This document shows positions 62,901 to 64,000 of a stretch of 64,000 nucleotides of DNA, in pieces. The position numbers were made by a program, and so were the translations under genes. Position 1 is the first letter of the stretch. Each line of letters starts with the position of its first letter. Under the pieces are notes generated by a model, which saw only the letters and a list, made by a program, of their open reading frames with translations, did not search any database and was not told where the DNA came from. The stretch comes from Sipunculus nudus. Lineage: Eukaryota; Annelida; Sipuncula; Golfingiida; Sipunculidae. The stretch covers positions 55,487,519-55,551,518 of the forward strand of contig CM049306.1 in NCBI GenBank assembly GCA_026874595.1, written 5' to 3'.

Positions 62901-63117
62901 AGAATGCGCTCTGCGTGCGTGTGTTGACAGATTCAACAACCGCCGTTACAGCATCAATGGTACGGAGCCAGAATTTGAGCCGGTGGACAATTGTATACTC
63001 AGTGTGTTGGGAGAAAATGTAGAACTTAGTGAGGACTTTAAGGAAAACTATGAGAAGTGGTTAGAAATGGAAGTGTTCTCTACACAAATAGACTGGGATA
63101 AAGTATTGCTACATTAG
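30975..63117 (+). CDS. STRIP1: STRIP1/2 (FAM40) orthologue, STRIPAK scaffold, 20 coding exons
   Basis: Exons at 30975-31064, 32480-32549, 34359-34433, 37928-38059, 41563-41683, 43031-43099, 43655-43761, 45351-45478, 46108-46305, 50634-50803, 51289-51418, 52353-52424, 52926-53003, 54338-54435, 55415-55541, 56181-56281, 56702-56768, 61621-61725, 62137-62341 and 62867-63117 sum to 2394 nt, an uninterrupted frame of 797 residues. All introns are GT-AG. STRIP proteins scaffold the STRIPAK complex (striatin, PP2A, MOB4, GCKIII kinases), which controls Hippo signalling, cytoskeleton and endosome traffic. The N1221 domain spans about 31-310 and the DUF3402 domain about 365-760; between them is an acidic, Pro-rich linker (331-380). 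Near-identity to human STRIP1, from memory, is seen in [57 protein letters not shown] and [17 protein letters not shown]. The ATG at 30975 is the first in frame; further upstream only TTG occurs. Invertebrates usually have one STRIP gene, so it is probably ancestral to the vertebrate pair. Confidence 0.95.
31505..31620 (+). repeat. Short dispersed repeat fragment in STRIP intron 1
   Basis: GGTGGATCCAGGATTTTGGA with G-rich and A-rich tracts. The complementary words occur near 18,718, and similar ones near 15,236 and 23,180. Confidence 0.4.
32480..32549 (+). CDS. STRIP1: STRIP exon 2 (residues 31-53)
   Basis: Begins after TTTTCAG. Encodes [20 protein letters not shown] and EIS; donor GTAGCT, phase 1. 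[11 protein letters not shown] matches human PDLEFEYADTD, the beginning of the N1221 region. Confidence 0.9.
32702..33420 (+). mobile_element. AGCTCAGCTGAC hairpin-ended repeat in intron 2
   Basis: Starts with AGCTCAGCTGACTATAAGTC, then ATCTCAGCT (hairpin), followed by GTCCGTCGTCCGTCCGTC and a body similar in style to 38161-38400 (CCTACAAATCC, AGATATTTAGG). The right end was not identified, so 33420 is approximate. Confidence 0.5.
34359..34433 (+). CDS. STRIP1: STRIP exon 3 (residues 54-78)
   Basis: After TCTTGTAG. Encodes [20 protein letters not shown] and TLSDS; donor GTAAAA, phase 1. ELYSYTE is identical to human. Confidence 0.9.
35140..35524. mobile_element. MITE-like family B, copy 2, in STRIP intron 3
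   Basis: Same ends and body as 23537-23947: starts TACTGTGGTTACTGTTTTAT, ends AATATAAAGCCAACCACAGTA, with internal AATCA, GATGCCCCATCAACGA and ATACAAGCATTAATTA. About 385 bp long; the two copies are diverged. Confidence 0.8.
35551..37686. mobile_element. TATTAC clusters with inverted flanks in intron 3
   Basis: Two clusters of CTATTACTATTACTATTAC (about 35583-35720 and 37535-37670) are flanked outside by CAGACATGGGGT (35560-35571) and its inverse ACCCCATGTCTG (about 37663-37674), preceded by GTAAAC-like words on both sides. The 1.8 kb between has no coding frame. It looks like one inserted element of about 2.1 kb, but no target duplication was verified. Confidence 0.45.
35919..35961. repeat. 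(TA)n microsatellite
   Basis: About 40 bases of TA in STRIP intron 3. Confidence 0.95.
37877..38059 (+). CDS. STRIP1: STRIP exon 4 (residues 79-122), with two in-frame acceptors
   Basis: The short form starts at 37928 after GTTTTCAG and encodes [20 protein letters not shown] onward to SLLYLSQ; donor GTAAGA. KWTEL matches human exactly and this acceptor keeps the human spacing. A second good acceptor (TTTCTTGACAG) 51 nt upstream would start the exon at 37877 and add 17 residues ([17 protein letters not shown]) without changing frame. Confidence 0.9.
38161..40403. mobile_element. ~2.2-kb hairpin-ended element with ~335-bp tandem core, intron 4
   Basis: Left end AGCTCAGCTGACTGTAAGTC then ATCTGAGCT folds on itself. 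The right end CAGTCGGCTGAGC (40391-40403) is the inverse of the left GCTCAGCTGACTG with one mismatch. CCGTCGTCCGGCC follows the left end. Inside are about six copies of a ~335-bp unit (AACAGGGCACAAATC-type starts near 38250, 38590, 38930, 39252, 39570, 39912), each with GGAGGTCCATGAAAAG, TATGGGGCTC and often CTGGTGGCGCCACCTGTAT. Minus-strand frames of 66-102 codons are by-products. No transposase. Confidence 0.75.
40404..41562. other. Rest of STRIP intron 4, unannotated
   Basis: No gene. A segment near 41250-41390 repeats GGATGCGACTT/GGTGCGATTTA words and may be a degraded short element. Confidence 0.4.
41563..41683 (+). CDS. STRIP1: STRIP exon 5 (residues 123-162)
   Basis: After TATATTCAG. 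Encodes [20 protein letters not shown] onward to VELLNMEI. The donor is GTAGGT at 41684; reading through it gives GAG TAG, a stop. RYN and VELLNMEI match human STRIP1. Phase 2. Confidence 0.9.
41684..43030. other. STRIP intron 5, unannotated
   Basis: Slightly GC-richer around 42,050-42,550, with no recognised feature. Confidence 0.4.
43031..43099 (+). CDS. STRIP1: STRIP exon 6 (residues 163-185)
   Basis: After CTTTATCAG. Encodes [20 protein letters not shown] then LDL, closely matching human RKPAISLADSTDLR. The donor GTGTCT is weak. Phase 2. Confidence 0.88.
43655..43761 (+). CDS. STRIP1: STRIP exon 7 (residues 186-221)
   Basis: After TTTTACAG. Encodes [20 protein letters not shown] onward to YRELFRNEI; donor GTAAGT, phase 1. 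It aligns with a human helical segment of the same length (LRVLLNIMYLIVETV). Confidence 0.9.
43762..45350. other. STRIP intron 7 with a hairpin-start fragment and a MITE
   Basis: Holds an AGCTCAGATGACTGATAGTC hairpin-start fragment (44298-44325, followed by ATTAACAGGGCACAA as in the 38-kb element) and family-D MITE copy 1 (44850-45194). Confidence 0.6.
44850..45194. mobile_element. MITE family D, copy 1
   Basis: Inverted ends TAAGGCCAAAATAAAAAAAA then GTTATGGTTCTCAGGC, and the complement of AAGGTATGGTTCCCAGGCAC next to TTGGCCTAAGG. The body has AATGCGGGCGGGCAC, TGTTTCGATAAAAATGTC and AAAGCACTACAAAACAAAGG. About 345 bp, without coding capacity. Confidence 0.85.
45351..45478 (+). CDS. STRIP1: STRIP exon 8 (residues 222-264)
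   Basis: After TCTTGTACAG. Encodes [20 protein letters not shown], then [20 protein letters not shown] and VIL; donor GTTAGT, phase 0. It is almost identical to human across [11 protein letters not shown] and [15 protein letters not shown]. Confidence 0.95.
46108..46305 (+). CDS. STRIP1: STRIP exon 9 (residues 265-330)
   Basis: After TTTTGTGACAG. Encodes [20 protein letters not shown] onward to RSNNPRK; donor GTAAGG, phase 0. Contains LPPLTED and [16 protein letters not shown], matching human RAASPPASASDLIEQQ, the end of the N1221 region. Confidence 0.95.
46530..46860 (-). mobile_element. tRNA-derived SINE-like element in STRIP intron 9
   Basis: The minus strand carries AGCAGCACAGGAGTTAAAGC and a B-box-like GAGTTCAAATCC (complement at 46762-46773), followed by about 230 bases of non-tRNA body. 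Boundaries are approximate. Confidence 0.5.
48748..49089. mobile_element. MITE family D, copy 2
   Basis: Same ends and body as copy 1 (AGGTATGGTTCTCAGGCAC, AATGCGGGCGGGCGC, GGGAAAAGCATGAAAATAAC), ending TTGGCCTTAG. It is visibly very similar to the 44.85-kb copy. In STRIP intron 9. Confidence 0.85.
49090..50633. other. Rest of STRIP intron 9, unannotated
   Basis: No gene or repeat partner was recognised. Confidence 0.4.
50634..50803 (+). CDS. STRIP1: STRIP exon 10 (residues 331-386), acidic linker
   Basis: After TAAAATACAG. Encodes [20 protein letters not shown] onward, with an acidic stretch, a Pro-rich [12 protein letters not shown], then GLPWTPKV (human GLPWAPKV). Donor GTCAGC, phase 2. 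This is the disordered linker between N1221 and DUF3402; it is shorter than in human, from memory. Confidence 0.93.
51289..51418 (+). CDS. STRIP1: STRIP exon 11 (residues 387-430)
   Basis: After AACTGCAG. Encodes [20 protein letters not shown], then [17 protein letters not shown]; donor GTAAGT, phase 0. GLPRPIHE is identical to human. Confidence 0.93.
52353..52424 (+). CDS. STRIP1: STRIP exon 12 (residues 431-454)
   Basis: After a long T tract and TTTCAG. Encodes [20 protein letters not shown] then PLSK; donor GTAAAA, phase 0. It aligns with human HKYTSIAEVQ...PLS. Confidence 0.9.
52926..53003 (+). CDS. STRIP1: STRIP exon 13 (residues 455-480)
   Basis: After TATGTACAG. Encodes [20 protein letters not shown] then SLPQYM; donor GTGAGT, phase 0. 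LPSLPQYM matches human exactly. Confidence 0.93.
53090..53830 (+). repeat. Degraded tandem repeat, ~240-bp unit, in STRIP intron 13
   Basis: Three diverged copies share ATGTCTGxAG.ATAAATGTGA, GTAGGTGG.(G)CCAC, TACACATGCAAAATTTCAG, AGTCAAACCA and TTCTGAGATAT in the same order. It includes GGTGCCACCAGTTACGTGTA near 53588. Confidence 0.6.
54338..54435 (+). CDS. STRIP1: STRIP exon 14 (residues 481-512)
   Basis: After TTTGCAG. Encodes [20 protein letters not shown] then [12 protein letters not shown], nearly identical to human (one T/S-D type change seen); donor GTAAGT, phase 2. In DUF3402. Confidence 0.95.
54698..54990. mobile_element. MITE family D, copy 3, rearranged
   Basis: The left end TTAGGCCAATAAAAATAAAA, GGTAGGGTTCTCAGGCAC is as in the other copies. 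The body, however, runs in opposite orientation (GATTTTCAACAGAAACTTTC, then TTGCCTGATCATATGACATT), and the expected second end is missing. A C run sits near 54755-54767. In STRIP intron 14. Confidence 0.6.
55415..55541 (+). CDS. STRIP1: STRIP exon 15 (residues 513-555)
   Basis: After TTAATTATAG. Encodes [20 protein letters not shown], then [15 protein letters not shown]; donor GTCAGA, phase 0. Near-identical to human. Confidence 0.95.
56181..56281 (+). CDS. STRIP1: STRIP exon 16 (residues 556-588)
   Basis: After CTTCCACAG. Encodes [20 protein letters not shown] then [13 protein letters not shown]; donor GTAATG, phase 2. Confidence 0.95.
56702..56768 (+). CDS. STRIP1: STRIP exon 17 (residues 589-611)
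   Basis: After TTGTTGCAG. Encodes [20 protein letters not shown] then ESL; donor GTAAGT, phase 0. PELTAESL matches human exactly. Confidence 0.93.
56897..57244. mobile_element. MITE family D, copy 4
   Basis: Ends TAGGGCCACAAAAAAGTAAA and TATTTTTTGGCCTA, with subterminal GTTTGGTTCTCAGGCAC and GTGCCTGAGAACCATACC. The body shares GCACTACAAAACAAAGGAAA. More diverged than copies 1 and 2. In STRIP intron 17. Confidence 0.8.
57540..57880. repeat. Tandem duplication, ~147-bp unit, in STRIP intron 17
   Basis: TTCCAACCAAATTCTCGG near 57661 and TTCCAACCAAGTTCTCGG near 57806 are both followed by AGTTTGAAAxTC.AGTGACCTTGACC. Two to three degraded copies. Confidence 0.6.
58185..58340 (+). repeat. Dispersed repeat family F, copy 2
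   Basis: Shares CCCTGCACA, TTGTTATGGCTCTG and GTAAACACAGTCCA with 26829-26965. Confidence 0.5.
58736..58750 (+). CDS. STRIP1: Candidate 15-nt STRIP microexon
   Basis: CTGTTTACTTTACAG precedes AACAGAGCTTTGGCG, which is followed by GTCAGT. Inserted between exons 17 and 18 (both phase 0) it would add NRALA after AESL and keep frame. Chance occurrence in a 4.85-kb intron is quite possible. Confidence 0.2.
58751..61620. other. Rest of STRIP intron 17
   Basis: AT-rich. Holds a SINE-like element at about 59,660-59,845 and otherwise no recognised feature; small frames near 60.9-61.3 kb are not supported. Confidence 0.45.
59660..59845 (-). mobile_element. tRNA-derived SINE-like element
   Basis: The minus strand reads GGGGCCTGGACAGTCGAGGG, GTAAAACTCTTGGCTCTC, then the B box GGTTCAATCC (complement at 59776-59785) and a body sharing GTTTCCTCC and CTATGACAG with the 1.9-kb copy. 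The tRNA-like head is clear. Confidence 0.6.
61621..61725 (+). CDS. STRIP1: STRIP exon 18 (residues 612-646)
   Basis: After GTATTTACAG. Encodes [20 protein letters not shown] then [15 protein letters not shown]; donor GTGAGT, phase 0. Nearly identical to human. Confidence 0.96.
61845..62058. repeat. Minisatellite in STRIP intron 18
   Basis: About eight imperfect units of 24-30 bases on the theme TGGGAACCCTGTAATAATAT. Minus-strand frames here are by-products. Confidence 0.75.
62137..62341 (+). CDS. STRIP1: STRIP exon 19 (residues 647-714)
   Basis: After TGTACACAG. Encodes [20 protein letters not shown] onward to [10 protein letters not shown]; donor GTAAGA, phase 1. This is the most conserved part of the protein, almost identical to human. 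Confidence 0.97.
62867..63117 (+). CDS. STRIP1: STRIP exon 20 (residues 715-797, stop)
   Basis: After TTGTTACAG. Begins [20 protein letters not shown] and ends WDKVLLH, TAG at 63115-63117. Human ends with similar spacing (VFSKPISWEELLQ), so the C-terminus is complete. Confidence 0.96.
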
Positions 63118-63935
63118 TTGTTGCTATAAGAGGTTGGTCTTTTACAGGACTCATAAAGACAATATCATCAATGTATCAAAGACTGATTAAGAGGTCAGGT
63201 TGTTCGTCTGCATAATGTATTATGCATGAAACAACTGGCCAATCAGCAGGCTCTTTAAAGGAACTGAGGATTCTGTTTGTAGGAAACTTGTTTTAAATAT
63301 TCATGAATATGGTTTTGAATGTGAAAACTGACAAATCAAAGTGAATATTGAATTCTGAAAGCTTGTGTTTTAGCACCCTTCAACAAGCTACTCTGCTGAA
63401 TATCAGATATATTAATGCATTATACATGATATTGGTCAAGATCTTGGACAGGAACATTGGTTGGTGCAGTGAAGATGACATCTTTGTATATGCCTTAAAT
63501 GTGTCATATGGCTTATGCTTAAGTCTAGTCCATCCTTTTGCTGCAGAATTCTTCATGAACAGCTCGAAAAAGACGACATGTTTAACCAAATCCATCGATT
63601 GGTTTAATATGAGGATATGTCAGGTTACGGATGTCCTTATGGTCCACAATATGTTACGAACGCCGTGTTGCTGTACTGAGCAGACCATATCTCTGACAAT
63701 TAGAGTATATTTCATCTTTTGTAGATATTTTACAGGTGGTTAGCATATGGCTCACTCAGCTGGTTAATGCCAACCATGTGGCAGCATTTCTAAAAATTAG
63801 TGTAAATATATTGCTATTGCAGCTTTAAAAGGTATGTAATATCAAAATCAAAGTCATTGTTTTGACTGTTTTTGTTTAATTATTTGTTTTATATTAGCTT
63901 TTACTGTAAATAAAGAAGAAATGCATTTATCAAGG
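63118..63935 (+). other. STRIP1: STRIP 3' UTR
   Basis: About 800 bases from the stop to just past the AATAAA at 63911. A 131-codon plus-strand frame (from a TTG at 63348) and a 71-codon minus frame lie inside it, without recognisable families. The end coordinate is inferred from the signal position. Confidence 0.6.
63911..63916 (+). terminator. STRIP1: Polyadenylation signal of STRIP
   Basis: AATAAA about 790 bases after the stop, in CTGTAAATAAAGAAG. No earlier AATAAA was noticed in the UTR. Confidence 0.7.
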
Positions 63936-64000
63936 AAAATGGCACACATGGAAACATGGACCACATCATCAACATGCACTGTGTTTAACTTATTTTGAAA

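Noticed and set aside
63348-63743. 131-codon frame downstream of STRIP
   Set aside because: Starts at TTG, lies inside the STRIP 3' UTR, and has no recognisable domain or splice signals.
1-64000. CRISPR array, rRNA or functional tRNA gene
   Set aside because: The ATCTCGGACCAC cluster has irregular spacing and the tRNA-like pieces are SINE heads. No rRNA or full tRNA cloverleaf was recognised by eye, and everything else points to an animal nuclear genome.

Overview
The window looks like nuclear DNA of an invertebrate animal, most likely a bivalve mollusc. It is AT-rich and intron-rich. It carries GT-AG introns full of short non-autonomous repeats, tRNA-derived SINE-like pieces, TA/AG microsatellites and satellite arrays. 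Two protein-coding genes can be reconstructed with confidence. The bivalve assignment is inferred from repeat style (ATGCCCCCGCC-type inverted ends, AGCTCAGCTGAC hairpins followed by CCGTCC tracts) and from invertebrate-like protein divergence; no species can be named.

Left part (1-24,000). I recognise no gene. It is a patchwork of: a ~330-bp tandem repeat at the left edge; a 234-bp GGGCCC-rich tandem repeat (948-1,690); SINE-like and dispersed repeats (1.9-4.7 kb); two CpG-richer islands of unknown role (5.5-6.3 kb and 9.0-9.5 kb); a ~0.8-kb-period satellite (about 9.6-14.6 kb); GAATGA minisatellites (14.6-15.2 and 16.6-17.0 kb); TA microsatellites; a ~2.0-kb element with inverted ends and a 180-bp tandem core (19.2-21.2 kb); and MITE-like copies.

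Middle (24.0-27.1 kb, minus strand). A gene encodes a 506-residue protein with an N-terminal RWD domain (split over two exons), a Lys-rich linker, an MJ1316/DUF504 domain and a C-terminal 2H-phosphoesterase (AKAP7/2'-5' RNA ligase-like) domain with both HxT motifs. It is a LENG9-like protein, predicted to bind or process RNA ends. A candidate upstream exon ends in an in-frame ATG at 27,049.

Right part (30,975-63,117, plus strand). A complete 20-exon gene encodes the STRIP1/STRIP2 (FAM40) orthologue, a STRIPAK (striatin-interacting phosphatase and kinase) scaffold. The exons splice in frame into 797 residues (814 if the upstream acceptor of exon 4 is used), close to the 837 residues I recall for human STRIP1. 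The 3' UTR with a polyadenylation signal lies inside the window. The introns hold four copies of one ~340-bp MITE, a ~2.2-kb element with a ~335-bp tandem core, TATTAC clusters with inverted flanks, and several SINE/MITE fragments.

The two genes are divergently oriented with about 4 kb between them; nothing suggests that they work together. The most interesting points are the domain architecture of the LENG9-like gene, possible alternative splicing in STRIP (in-frame tandem acceptors and a candidate 15-nt microexon), and unrelated repeat families built on the same plan. I did not find a clearly new multi-gene system.
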